From assembly GCA_041397645.1 (NCBI GenBank), contig JAWKWE010000004.1:558001-622000 (forward strand): a DNA stretch of 64,000 nt. Reading direction: 5' to 3'. A model generated the notes under the pieces. That model was given only the letters and a program-made list of their open reading frames with translations, was not told the DNA's origin and ran no database searches. The position numbers and the translations under genes are program-made. Position 1 is the first letter of the stretch; each line of letters begins with the position of its first letter. This document shows positions 41,124 through 50,300 of the stretch, one piece after another. The stretch is from Hyphomicrobiaceae bacterium (GTDB lineage: Bacteria > Pseudomonadota > Alphaproteobacteria > Rhizobiales > Hyphomicrobiaceae).

Positions 41124-43021
41124 GTCAGGCGCGCCTCCCCGGCCCGCTTTGCCGCAGTCTCGATGTCGTGTGCCCGAATGTGAGAGGCGCCAGATGCCGC
41201 CGCTTCCACATCCGCATCATGAAGAAGATTGACGAGCGCGTGCGTGTCGAGTTTCAGCTGATCGTTGTCGCCACTATCGGCCAGAGCCGAACGATAAAGT
41301 GCTTCTGCGGCGTTGGACGCAATCGAGCGCAGGCCCGATTGTTGGGCGACCCGGGCGGCGAAGGCAGCATAGTCTGCCACATCGAAAGCCGAGCGCGGCA
41401 GACTCGCGCGGAAGCGGACGACGTGCGGAAAATGCCGGCGCGCTCCTGGATCGAGGGCAAGGAGTTTGTTGTGGGACGCCTCGTCCGCCACCACGATGAG
41501 GCGGCCGGAGAACGGCAGAGCGTCTACTTCAAGCATGAGCCCGCCGCGCACGAGCGGACGCATGGCGCCTTCTGCGAGTACACGGCTGAGCACGCACCAA
41601 GCGGATGGATCGGCAACAAGCCGCCAAGCCTCAAGGACAAGATAGCCGCCATTGGCGCGTGCAAGGGCGCCCGGAGCCAACACCAACTGCCCAGCGGCAT
41701 CGACACCGATTTCTCCCAGTAAACCGGCCGGTGTCACATCCTGCGCCAAGACAACCGGAGCAGGCTGCGAAAAATCTGCCGCCGTCTGCACGTTGAACAC
41801 CTGAACAGATGCCAGCGCCGCCGGAAGGGTGCGTGAACCAACTCCCTCCGCACTTCGTTGCGCTGCTGCGGTTGCTGCAATGAGTGAAGCCTGCAACTCG
41901 TCGACGAAATCCGAACAATCGTTGAAGGCAAGTCGCACGGGCTCCAAGTGGGGCTTCACCGCGCGGGCGGCGGCATCGCGGTTGAACGATGCAATGCGCT
42001 CGGCGTGGTGAGTGTCATCGTCGGGAATGGCCTCGATAAAGGCTTTCAGTTCGCCTTCCAGATCGGCGATCTTGGCTTCCACGTCACGTTGGAGTTTTTC
42101 AGGCAGCGCGCGAAATACGTCGTTGCGCACAACCTTGCCTTCATGCATCGGCGCCAGAACGAAGCCATCCGGCGTCTTCACCAGAGCGATATTCTGCTCC
42201 TCGGCGCGGCGCTTCAATGTCTCTAACGTCTTACCTGACTTGTGGCGGAACTCTTCGTCAATGATCTCCAGCCCAAGTCGGAACTCGTCACTCGCGACGA
42301 GACGTTCGTGATTTGCTCTAGCTTTGGAAATGGCCGCTTTCGCCTCGCGCGCCAGCAACTTGCCTTGCCCATGCGGCATCGCAAACGACCGCAACCGCCC
42401 GCCCTCCGCCGCAGAGACGACATACAGCCAGTCGTGAGGCCGAGGCATCACATCGCGATGCCGTTCAAGTTGCGTTTCGATTGCCCGCCGACGGCCCGAG
42501 CCCATCGGGCCGAGCACGAGGATGGAACCAGCGGCCCGAGGATTGGCAAGTAGACGGTCGAGCAGGTCATAGGCGGCTTCCTGTCCCGGTAGCGGCCCGG
42601 CCGCGCGCGGCGTGATGATGTCCGCATCGTTGGCGACGGTGGGCATTGGCGAGGGCGCGCGTTGCGGAACACTGGCGACAGGCTCGCTTGGAGTTAGCGT
42701 TGTTACCGTTTTCACCGCAGCCGCGGCGATCCGCTCGGTCAGACGCGATGGCTGAAGCGCGACCACATTACTTTCGTGCGCCGTTCCAGCGCTGTCGCTG
42801 TCATTTCGCGAGGCATCCTGCTTCTCAGCGTCTTGCTTCGCGTCGACTTCGGAGTTCTCGTTGGCGGCAGGCGCTTGGCTGTTGGCCATGTCGCCTTTTG
42901 AACCAGCCTCTTGTGTCGATTCGGTCGTCTCCGACGCCCCCTCATCGGCTGCGTCGCTCTGCGTCTTCAATAACGCCGCGCTTTGCGCGTCGTCTCTCTT
43001 GGCGCGCCAGAAAAATTTCAC
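41120..43021 (-). CDS. Lon-like AAA ATPase lacking the C-terminal protease domain
   Basis: A 633-residue protein resembling the Lon-related family with the AAA_32 ATPase. A low-complexity acidic/Ala-rich head (1-130) is followed by LPGQEAAYDLLDRLL, a P-loop-like GPMGSGRRR in which the usual Lys-Ser/Thr is replaced by Arg-Arg, the helical insertion (about 240-400), the Walker-B-like ANGGYLVLEAWRL, and a helical lid ending AHDIETAAKRA. In full-length members of about 800 residues the Lon protease domain follows that lid; here the frame stops. ATP hydrolysis is therefore doubtful and peptidase activity is absent from this gene. It overlaps the next gene by four bases. Confidence 0.7.
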   Translation of the reverse strand: MKFFWRAKRDDAQSAALLKTQSDAADEGASETTESTQEAGSKGDMANSQAPAANENSEVDAKQDAEKQDASRNDSDSAGTAHESNVVALQPSRLTERIAAAAVKTVTTLTPSEPVASVPQRAPSPMPTVANDADIITPRAAGPLPGQEAAYDLLDRLLANPRAAGSILVLGPMGSGRRRAIETQLERHRDVMPRPHDWLYVVSAAEGGRLRSFAMPHGQGKLLAREAKAAISKARANHERLVASDEFRLGLEIIDEEFRHKSGKTLETLKRRAEEQNIALVKTPDGFVLAPMHEGKVVRNDVFRALPEKLQRDVEAKIADLEGELKAFIEAIPDDDTHHAERIASFNRDAAARAVKPHLEPVRLAFNDCSDFVDELQASLIAATAAAQRSAEGVGSRTLPAALASVQVFNVQTAADFSQPAPVVLAQDVTPAGLLGEIGVDAAGQLVLAPGALARANGGYLVLEAWRLVADPSAWCVLSRVLAEGAMRPLVRGGLMLEVDALPFSGRLIVVADEASHNKLLALDPGARRHFPHVVRFRASLPRSAFDVADYAAFAARVAQQSGLRSIASNAAEALYRSALADSGDNDQLKLDTHALVNLLHDADVEAAASGASHIRAHDIETAAKRAGEARLT

Positions 43022-43134
43022 AGTCTATTGCCCCGTCATCTGCAGCTTGTTGCTGAGCTTCATACGACGGCCGCCCCCGCAGGTGGCCAAATCCAGCTTG
43101 AGCGCAAACATCTCACGGCCATAATGGCGGCACC

Positions 43135-43635
43135 ATGACCAAGCCTCCGCAACAAGTCGCTTCGCGAACAGAAATCGAGATCGAGGCCAAGTTGCCGCCG
43201 GCAGCCCAAGAGATCCTGCGCGGTGTTCAGAGGCTATTGAGAGCATATGGCTATGAAAGCTTGTCTGAAGTCGTGCTCGCGAACGGCAGACGGGCAGATG
43301 TGATGGCGCTTGGTCCCAAAGGAGACTGCTGGATTGTTGAAATCAAATCGAGCATTGCGGACTTTCGCTCAGACTTCAAATGGCCCGAGTACCGCGACTA
43401 TTGCGACCGGCTCTTCTTTGCCGTGGCGCCAGAATTTCCAAACGAGATACTCCCGCCTGACACAGGTCTGATCCTGGCCGACCGCTATGACGGAGAGATT
43501 GTTCGGGACGCGCCTGAAGCTCGTATGGGCCCGGCGCGCCGCAAGGCTGTTACCCTGGCATTTGCCCGAGTTGCCGCCGCGAGATTGTTGAACGCGACCG
43601 AACAGCCGATTCCAGCGTTGTCCCAGTCCACGTGA
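43135..43635 (+). CDS. mmcB: MmcB family DNA repair protein
   Basis: A 166-residue putative endonuclease of the PD-(D/E)XK fold. The core ANGRRADVMALGPKGDCWIVEIKSS gives the catalytic pattern (Asp ... Glu-x-Lys), followed by DFRSDFKWPEYRDYCD, all conserved in alphaproteobacterial MmcB. In Caulobacter MmcB is DNA-damage inducible and acts in repair and mutagenesis with the ImuAB-DnaE2 route. I saw no SOS box in the 113-base divergent gap from the Lon-like gene, but did not search systematically. Confidence 0.9.
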   Translation: MTKPPQQVASRTEIEIEAKLPPAAQEILRGVQRLLRAYGYESLSEVVLANGRRADVMALGPKGDCWIVEIKSSIADFRSDFKWPEYRDYCDRLFFAVAPEFPNEILPPDTGLILADRYDGEIVRDAPEARMGPARRKAVTLAFARVAAARLLNATEQPIPALSQST

Positions 43636-43697
43636 AACATGGCCCGTAGGCAATCAGCCTCGGGAGGCAAAGAGCGGAGTTACGCGAGAAGGCTAGC

Positions 43698-44264
43698 CTA
43701 CTTGGGCGCTCGCTTTGCCAAAATACGCTGGAGGGTTCGCCGATGCATGTTGAGACGGCGCGCCGTCTCAGAGACGTTGCGGTTGCACAACTCATAGACG
43801 CGCTGAATGTGTTCCCAACGCACCCGATCCGCGGACATGGGGTTTTCTGGCGGGGGCGCTTTGGAATCGGCCGGTGCAAGCAAAGCGTCGGTCACATCGT
43901 CGGCGTCGGCAGGTTTGGCGAGATAGTCGACCGCGCCGAGCTTCACCGCGCTGACCGCCGTCGCTATGTTGCCATAACCCGTCAGAACGATAGCCCGCGC
44001 ATCCGGCCGCGCGCGCGCCAGCTCGGCGAGCACATCCAGACCGTTCCCGTCTTCCAGGCGCATATCAACGACGGCAAAGGCCGGCGCCTTCTGTCGGATC
44101 AGGTCAATTCCCTCGGCGACCGAGAAGCCGCTACGGACCTCAAACCCGCGAGTCTCCATGGCTCGCGCGAGGCGCTGCAAAAATGCGCGGTCGTCATCGA
44201 CGATCAATAGCGATCTGTCTTCTGGCAACTCGTCCTGGCGGAATGAAAGATCTTCGGTCGTCAC
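43698..44264 (-). CDS. regA: RegA/ActR/PrrA response regulator
   Basis: A 188-residue global redox response regulator. The receiver domain has the acidic pair IVDDD, the phospho-acceptor Asp in AVVDMRLEDGNG, the switch Thr in VLTGYG and Lys in YLAKPAD. The linker is Pro-rich and the C-terminus is the Fis-type helix-turn-helix ELCNRNVSETARRLNMHRRTLQRIL, near-invariant in RegA proteins. It regulates respiration, carbon and nitrogen genes in response to redox. It is downstream of regB on the same strand (180-base gap), and senC diverges beyond regB. Confidence 0.94.
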   Translation of the reverse strand: MTTEDLSFRQDELPEDRSLLIVDDDRAFLQRLARAMETRGFEVRSGFSVAEGIDLIRQKAPAFAVVDMRLEDGNGLDVLAELARARPDARAIVLTGYGNIATAVSAVKLGAVDYLAKPADADDVTDALLAPADSKAPPPENPMSADRVRWEHIQRVYELCNRNVSETARRLNMHRRTLQRILAKRAPK

Positions 44265-44444
44265 GTTGAGCCTCCGCGGGCCATTTTTGTTGTTTGCTCC
44301 GATGAAGCGCCTTTGTCCTACGTCAACACACCTAGCGCAATAGGGTCAAAGACGGAAAATAGTTAAGGACTACCGACTTTTGCGCGCGCGCCGCTATAGA
44401 TTGCGGCGCAAAACAAGGCCTGGCTCAAAATTTCGTTCGCGCGC

Positions 44445-45803
44445 CTACATGGTTCGCAGGAAAATATTGCGCCGCTCGAAGGCCTTGCGCGGCCAGGTTA
44501 CTACGATGACAGCACCGTGCTGCGGTGCCGGACGGTTGGAAAAATTAACGCTGGCGCCAGACCGTTCCAGCAAGGTTTTGGCAATAAAAAATCCCAACCC
44601 CAGCCCGGAATGTTCTTTTTCACGCTTTTCGTGCAGCCGACGTGTGGAAACATAGGGCTCACCGATGCTGTCCATCAGGTCCGGCGAGAAGCCAGGGCCA
44701 TCGTCCGCGATGGTCACCGAAACGTCTTCCGCGCTCCAACGCGCCGAGACCTCGACCTCGGATGCGGCGAAGTCGATAGCGTTCTCGATGATGTTGCCAA
44801 GTCCGTATATGACACCCGGCTTGCGCTCGCCGACCGGCTCGAGCCGGCCATCACCCTCCGCTCCCAAGATCGGATGCGCGCTAACCACGATACGCTTGCT
44901 GGAAACCTTATGAGATTCGACGCTCTCGTCGATAATTTCACGCACGGTCACGCTGGCGTGCATTGGATCCTGCTCGTCGGGCTTCTTGGTCAGTTTTTGG
45001 AGAATCTCGCGACAACGCTGCGCCTGCGAGCGCAAAAGCGTCAGATCCTCCCCGTAGCGGCTGTCCGGGCCAAGCTCCCGTTCGAGTTCCTTGGAAACCA
45101 GAACGATCGTGGACAATGGGGTACCAAGTTCGTGCGCGGCGGCCGCGGCAAGACCATCGAGCGCGTGCAGACGCTGCTCGCTGGCCAGCACCATATCGGT
45201 TGCGGTGAGCGCAGCAGACATCATCCGTGCTTCTTTGCTTATCCGCCAGACGTAAACGGCCGTGAAGATCATGGATGATGCGATTGCCGCCAAGAGGCCG
45301 ATCTTGTAGTCGCGCGGCAGCTCGAAGCGGAAACCTTCGATCCAGGGTAGCGGATAGTATTGGGTGACGAGAAATGTCACGGTTGCGAGGGTAATTACCC
45401 CAAGCAAAATCGTGGAGCGGCGCGGCTGGGTCGCAGCCGATACCGTCACGGGTGCGACGATCAGCGGAGCAAACGGATTTTGAATGCCGCCCGTGAGGTA
45501 GAGCAGCGCTCCGAGTTGGAGTGTGTCGTAAGCTAACAGCGCCGTGGCGAACCGGGTTCCGATGCGATAACGCGCCGGAAAGCGGATAGACAAGTAAACA
45601 TTGAGCCACGCCGAAAGAGCGATGAGAACAAGGCAGATACCCACCGGCATGGCAAATCCGTAGAACCCCGTTACGATCGCAACCGCAGCCAGCTGTCCGA
45701 GGATTGCGATCCAGCGCAGACGCACGCTCGTCTGCAGCCGGAGCTGGCTTTCGCGCTCGCTTGCGATGTCTCTTAGAATCTGGTCGTCCTGTCGCAGTTC
45801 CAC
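44445..45803 (-). CDS. regB: RegB/ActS/PrrB redox sensor histidine kinase
   Basis: A 452-residue membrane kinase with about six membrane helices in its first 200 residues. GGIQNPFAPL, the quinone-sensing GGxxNPF motif, is intact. The H box AAAAHELGTPLST holds the phosphorylated His, and the redox-active cysteine is seen in AQRCREIL. The N box (NIIENAIDFA) and ATP-binding G boxes (DDGPGF, GLGLGFF) follow. The GTG at 45803 is preferred; the frame is open for 35 more codons to a TTG with little support. It phosphorylates RegA. Confidence 0.93.
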   Translation of the reverse strand: MELRQDDQILRDIASERESQLRLQTSVRLRWIAILGQLAAVAIVTGFYGFAMPVGICLVLIALSAWLNVYLSIRFPARYRIGTRFATALLAYDTLQLGALLYLTGGIQNPFAPLIVAPVTVSAATQPRRSTILLGVITLATVTFLVTQYYPLPWIEGFRFELPRDYKIGLLAAIASSMIFTAVYVWRISKEARMMSAALTATDMVLASEQRLHALDGLAAAAAHELGTPLSTIVLVSKELERELGPDSRYGEDLTLLRSQAQRCREILQKLTKKPDEQDPMHASVTVREIIDESVESHKVSSKRIVVSAHPILGAEGDGRLEPVGERKPGVIYGLGNIIENAIDFAASEVEVSARWSAEDVSVTIADDGPGFSPDLMDSIGEPYVSTRRLHEKREKEHSGLGLGFFIAKTLLERSGASVNFSNRPAPQHGAVIVVTWPRKAFERRNIFLRTM

Positions 45804-46056
45804 TGTTCTTTTTCTCTTTTGACTCGAACGACACAACCCGTAAGAAGGGATCCGATTTCGGAGCTCGGCAGGGTGGGACACTAGCACAGCTTGCACCCAT
45901 GCAGCCAATCCCCCACGTTCGGCAGAAGCGGCAGGACTTCTGTCTCAAGAGACTGCCAAACAACTGTTTTTTGACCATATGCCGGGGTCATAACAAGCGC
46001 GCAAGATCTACTACTGAAGGCGACGCGCACCTCACAAACCAGGGAGTGTTTTGACA

Positions 46057-46659
46057 ATGACCAGTCGCGGTCCGCTGTTGGCTATTGCTGGATTGATCAT
46101 CGGTGGTCTCGCCGCCGTTCTCCTCCTGGCACCGTCTTCGACAACACTGCCGCAGGGAAGCGTCGAAACCGGCAAGGCTCTGGTCGGTGGTTCCTTCACG
46201 CTAATCGATCAGACTGGCAAACGGGTCACAGACAAGGACTTCCGTGGCAAATACATGCTGGTCTTTTTTGGTTTTACACATTGTCCCGACATTTGCCCTT
46301 CCGCTCTCCAGGTGATTTCGGCCGCACTGGGCAAATTGGGTGATAAAGCCAAGGACATCGTTCCGGTTTTCATAACGCTGGATCCCCAGCGCGACACGCC
46401 TCAAAAGCTCGGCGAATATCTGAGCAGTTTCGATGCTAAGTTCGTTGGCCTTACGGGAAGCAAAGAAGAAGTAGAAAGCGCGGCCAAGGCTTATCGGGTC
46501 TATTATCAAATCGTTCCGGACGACAAGACGCCGGGCGAATACACCATCGATCATGCTGCGATCATCTATCTGATGGGCAAGGACGGCGAATTCGTCACCC
46601 ATGTGCCTCACACAAACGATGTCGATCAGGTCGTTTCCACACTCGACAAAGCGCTGTGA
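46057..46659 (+). CDS. senC: SCO1/SenC/PrrC family protein
   Basis: A 200-residue periplasmic, membrane-anchored copper chaperone-like protein with a thioredoxin fold. The N-terminal helix (residues 7-27) is the anchor; copper ligands are the two Cys of CPDIC and the His in IDHAA. SCO proteins deliver copper or thiol reduction to the CuA site of cytochrome oxidase and in RegBA systems may influence signalling. The start at 46057 follows AGGGAG by 10 bases; a TTG two codons earlier is less likely. It diverges from regB over about 250 bases, the classical arrangement. Confidence 0.92.
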   Translation: MTSRGPLLAIAGLIIGGLAAVLLLAPSSTTLPQGSVETGKALVGGSFTLIDQTGKRVTDKDFRGKYMLVFFGFTHCPDICPSALQVISAALGKLGDKAKDIVPVFITLDPQRDTPQKLGEYLSSFDAKFVGLTGSKEEVESAAKAYRVYYQIVPDDKTPGEYTIDHAAIIYLMGKDGEFVTHVPHTNDVDQVVSTLDKAL

Positions 46660-46896
46660 GAATCACTGCGCATCATCACGCAACTGAAACAATTCGTGCG
46701 TCCGCAACGCCACAGTTGCACCACACGCGAACGTCACGCTACATTCTTGCTTGGAGACACGCGCGTAAGCTTGCTAGTTGATGCGTTGTAGTCCTGAGCT
46801 TCGAACAATTCAGATCGCGATCGAAACGCGGCACGGCAGCGCCAAGAGTTCTCTGGCGCATGAGGTTCGGCACTTCCTATTTTGGGGGCACTGCAG

Positions 46897-47655
46897 ATGG
46901 CGAAGTCCAATGGATCGGTTTCGTTGCGGAAGCGATCTGGCGGGATCGAGGATGTGGGCGCGCGAGTCGAAGTTCGCCGCCATCCCGGCGCGCGCCGATT
47001 GACCTTACGTGTGAGCCGTACGCAGCGCGCCGTTATCGTCACCCTGCCTCTGCAATGCGATCTTGACGAAGCCGGCTCTTTCCTTTCGCGTCACATCGAT
47101 TGGGTCCGTGAGCGTCTCGACAGCCTCCCCGATCCTGTGCCTTTTGCCCACGGCATGGCGATGCCGCTGCGCGGCGAACCCCACGACATCGTCTTTACCG
47201 GCGCGACGCGCACACGTCTCGTCAGCGTGCAACCCGGCCAAAACAATCGCCGAGAGATCAGTGTTCCAGGCAGTCTCGACAGCGCACCGCAACGGTTGCG
47301 TAACTGGCTTGTCGATGAGGCCAAACGCGATCTGGACGGCCGCGTTACCTTCCATGCCAAGCGGCTTAACGTGCAGCCCAAACGTATTGCCGTGCGCGAC
47401 CAGGCGAGTCGCTGGGGCTCATGTTCCACAACACGTGTTCTATCTTTCTCATGGCGACTGTTACTGGCGCCGCCCGCGATTCTCGATTACGTGGCCGCCC
47501 ACGAGGTGGCGCATCTGGCCGAAATGAATCACGGCCCCCGCTTCTGGGCCCTGGTCCGCAAGACATTGCCCGACTACGAAAGCGCCAAGCGTTGGCTACA
47601 GGTCTATGGACTTGATTTGCATCGCTATGGCGTCTCGGCCTTCGACGAGGCCTGA
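46897..47655 (+). CDS. YgjP-like (DUF45) M48-type metallopeptidase
   Basis: A 252-residue putative zinc metalloprotein. The C-terminal part has HEVAHLAEMNHGPRFW, the HExxH zinc site with a third ligand His in NHGPRFW, and the WGSCS motif of the YgjP/DUF45 family. No signal peptide, so cytoplasmic. The start follows GGGGG by 8 bases. The physiological substrate is unknown. It converges with the PBP1A gene. Confidence 0.85.
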   Translation: MAKSNGSVSLRKRSGGIEDVGARVEVRRHPGARRLTLRVSRTQRAVIVTLPLQCDLDEAGSFLSRHIDWVRERLDSLPDPVPFAHGMAMPLRGEPHDIVFTGATRTRLVSVQPGQNNRREISVPGSLDSAPQRLRNWLVDEAKRDLDGRVTFHAKRLNVQPKRIAVRDQASRWGSCSTTRVLSFSWRLLLAPPAILDYVAAHEVAHLAEMNHGPRFWALVRKTLPDYESAKRWLQVYGLDLHRYGVSAFDEA

Positions 47656-47706
47656 AGCTGCGCCCGATTCGGGAAGCGATGGGCCATCGGAACCGATCCT
47701 TTCGAA

Positions 47707-50055
47707 TCACCACCATCCACCGAGAGACATCATCCCTCTGGGCCGATCTGGCGCCGGAAGAGGAGTTTTAGTTGCGTCGGCGACGACTTCGCCAGAATTT
47801 TCCTCGGTACCTGCTAGCGCACGGGTAATGAAATCGTCCGCAATCCCTTCTTCCGGGTGCCGGGACTGGTTCGGGTCCGTTCCGAAGTCAGCAGCTTGAC
47901 GATCCAGCGGCTTATGCTGCCGCTTAGCTGGGACAGGTGCGGGTGGAGCGGTCTGCTGAGGCTGCGGCGGCGTGGCAGCATCTGACGGGGCCTCCACCGC
48001 ATCCGTTGAGGAAACCAACGCAGCCGGCGGACGTGTGGCGGACACTGTACCGGGAAGCGCGAGCGGTGCTTTTCCCGCATGTGCCGTCATCATGAGTTCG
48101 TGCCAGATCTCCGCCGGGAGACCTCCGCCAACCGCGTGCTTCATAGGCGCGCCATTGTCGTTACCGACCCACACTCCTGCTGTGAGATGCGCGGTGAAGC
48201 CGACGAACCAAGCATCGCGAAAGTCTTGTGTGGTGCCAGTCTTGCCGCCAGCGGGATGCCAGGGGATCGCCGCACGCCGTCCCGTCCCGCTCATCATCGC
48301 GCTGTTGAGCATCGAATTCAGCTCCCCCACGAGAGCCGGATCGGCGACCTGCCGTATATTCATTCCAGCACGCGCAAAGACCACGCGACCCGAACTTAAG
48401 CGCACGCGGCGGATGGCATAGGGCTCCACCGACGCGCCGCCATTGGAGAACACCGCATAGGCGCCGGTAAGCTCCAAAAGCGAAACCTCCGATGTGCCCA
48501 GCGCAATCGAGGGATCCTCTCGTAGATCTGACGTGATCCCCAGACGCCGCGCCACACCGATTGTGCGCGTGGTGCCGACAGTCTGATTGAGTTGCACAGC
48601 TACCGTGTTGATGGATTGGGCCAACGCCTGCCGCAGCGTGGTCTTTCCCGCATAAGCACCGTTGTCATTCCGGGGTGACCAACCATCGATGTTCAATGGC
48701 AAATCGTAAACGGACGTCTCGGGCAACATGCCACGCTCCAATGCCGCCAGATACACCACCGGCTTGAACGCCGACCCTGGCTGACGACGCGCCTTTACGG
48801 CGCGATTGAACTGACTTTCAGCATAGCTGCGCCCGCCTATCATGGCGCGGATGGCGCCTTCGGAATCGAGTAACACCAATGCCGCCTGCGAGGCGCCAAG
48901 CCGGCCGCCTTGTCGCGCCAGTGCCCTTTCGACGACTTCGCCGGCCTTCTTCTGCAAGCCTGAATCCAGCGTCGTTTCCACGATCACTTCGCCGTGGCCG
49001 CCACCAATAAGAGGCGGCAGCCGCTCGAGAACGAAATCGATCGCATATTCGAGACCATCGGGAGCGGAGGCCGCCTGCGGGTTGGCGAAGGCGACCCGTT
49101 CAGCAAGTGCCATACGCGCTTGCTGCGCCGTGATAACGCCTGTCTCAGCCATTTTTTCAACGACGACGCGCGCGCGCGCGCGCGCCAGATCCGGGCTCGT
49201 GAACGGCGAATACTTCGATGGGGCTTTCAGCAGGCCCGCAATCAACGCTGCTTCGCTCACAGAGAGTGCGCGCGCAGACTTATCGAAATAGCGTTGGCTT
49301 GCCGCCTCGATGCCATAGGCTCCGGCCCCGAAGTAAACGCGGTTGAGATATAATTCCAAAATTTCAGCCTTCGACAGGCGCAGCTCAAGCCAGAAAGACA
49401 GCGCCAGCTCCTCCAACTTGCGCGAGAAAGTCCGTTCCGGCGAGAGAAACAGGTTCTTGGCAAGCTGTTGGGTCAGGGTTGAACCACCTTGCGCGAGACG
49501 GCCTGCGCGTAGATTGGCCATGACAGCGCGCGCAAAGCCCCATGGATCGACGCCATAATGATCGAAGAAGCGGCGGTCTTCGATGGCAACCACAGCGCCG
49601 ACGACGTGCTTGGGCAGCAGATCGACGGGCATGTAGTCGTGCGCCGCCCCACGCTCCGCCAGCACCGAACCATCTCTCGCGAGGATACGGATGACGGGCG
49701 CGCGCTCCTTGGCGCGCATCACCAAAGGATGCGGGAAGGAGACGGTGTAGTAGACCATTAAGAATGCAAAAACGGGCACACCGACTGCTAGACCGGCAAG
49801 CGGAAGACCTATGAGAACACGCCATTTCCACGACAGACGCCGAATAGTTTGGGCGATCAATTGACGGATGCGGCCCCACTTGGGTGCATCAACGCCACGC
49901 AACGGCGGTTCGTCAGCAATGTGAAGTGCATCGAAGGGAGGCGGCAGCGGGGAGTGCGGGGTAGCATCCGATATAGCAGCCGGCGCGCGCATAGATGCAC
50001 CGTCGCCACCGGCACGGCTCCGCCATAACGCCAAAATCGCCTCTAGGAATCGCAT
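47707..50055 (-). CDS. mrcA: Penicillin-binding protein 1A-type
   Basis: A 782-residue bifunctional peptidoglycan glycosyltransferase/transpeptidase, bound by one membrane helix near residues 75-100 and acting in the periplasm. The GT51 domain shows EDRRFFDHYG and GGSTLTQQLAKN; the transpeptidase domain shows SAFK, SIN and KTGTTQ. The C-terminal 70 residues are a Pro/Ala-rich tail. A near-perfect (CG)n tract of 19 bases at 49167-49185 encodes ARARAR and could be prone to slippage. The start at 50055 lacks a strong ribosome-binding site; 15 codons more are open upstream. It is the third penicillin-binding protein of the window, alongside pbpC and the partial one at 1-1.7 kb. Confidence 0.92.
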   Translation of the reverse strand: MRFLEAILALWRSRAGGDGASMRAPAAISDATPHSPLPPPFDALHIADEPPLRGVDAPKWGRIRQLIAQTIRRLSWKWRVLIGLPLAGLAVGVPVFAFLMVYYTVSFPHPLVMRAKERAPVIRILARDGSVLAERGAAHDYMPVDLLPKHVVGAVVAIEDRRFFDHYGVDPWGFARAVMANLRAGRLAQGGSTLTQQLAKNLFLSPERTFSRKLEELALSFWLELRLSKAEILELYLNRVYFGAGAYGIEAASQRYFDKSARALSVSEAALIAGLLKAPSKYSPFTSPDLARARARVVVEKMAETGVITAQQARMALAERVAFANPQAASAPDGLEYAIDFVLERLPPLIGGGHGEVIVETTLDSGLQKKAGEVVERALARQGGRLGASQAALVLLDSEGAIRAMIGGRSYAESQFNRAVKARRQPGSAFKPVVYLAALERGMLPETSVYDLPLNIDGWSPRNDNGAYAGKTTLRQALAQSINTVAVQLNQTVGTTRTIGVARRLGITSDLREDPSIALGTSEVSLLELTGAYAVFSNGGASVEPYAIRRVRLSSGRVVFARAGMNIRQVADPALVGELNSMLNSAMMSGTGRRAAIPWHPAGGKTGTTQDFRDAWFVGFTAHLTAGVWVGNDNGAPMKHAVGGGLPAEIWHELMMTAHAGKAPLALPGTVSATRPPAALVSSTDAVEAPSDAATPPQPQQTAPPAPVPAKRQHKPLDRQAADFGTDPNQSRHPEEGIADDFITRALAGTEENSGEVVADATKTPLPAPDRPRGMMSLGGWW

Positions 50056-50300
50056 TCTCTGTCTGCCGCGCCCAACAGATGGCGCTCGCCCAGCGCCCAA
50101 TAAGGTAAATCTAACCGCCAGCGACTAAGCTCCGGTTAACCACCGCGGGAAATCTTCCCCGCTCCTCCACGACGCCGCCGCTTCACGTCAACCTGGAGGT
50201 GGCATCCGGTTTCAACACGAGCGCAAGTTGCGCGGAATTTACCAATGGTGGGAAGAGCCCGACTGCGTGATAGTACGCATAGAGGAACTGCGGGGGAGAG

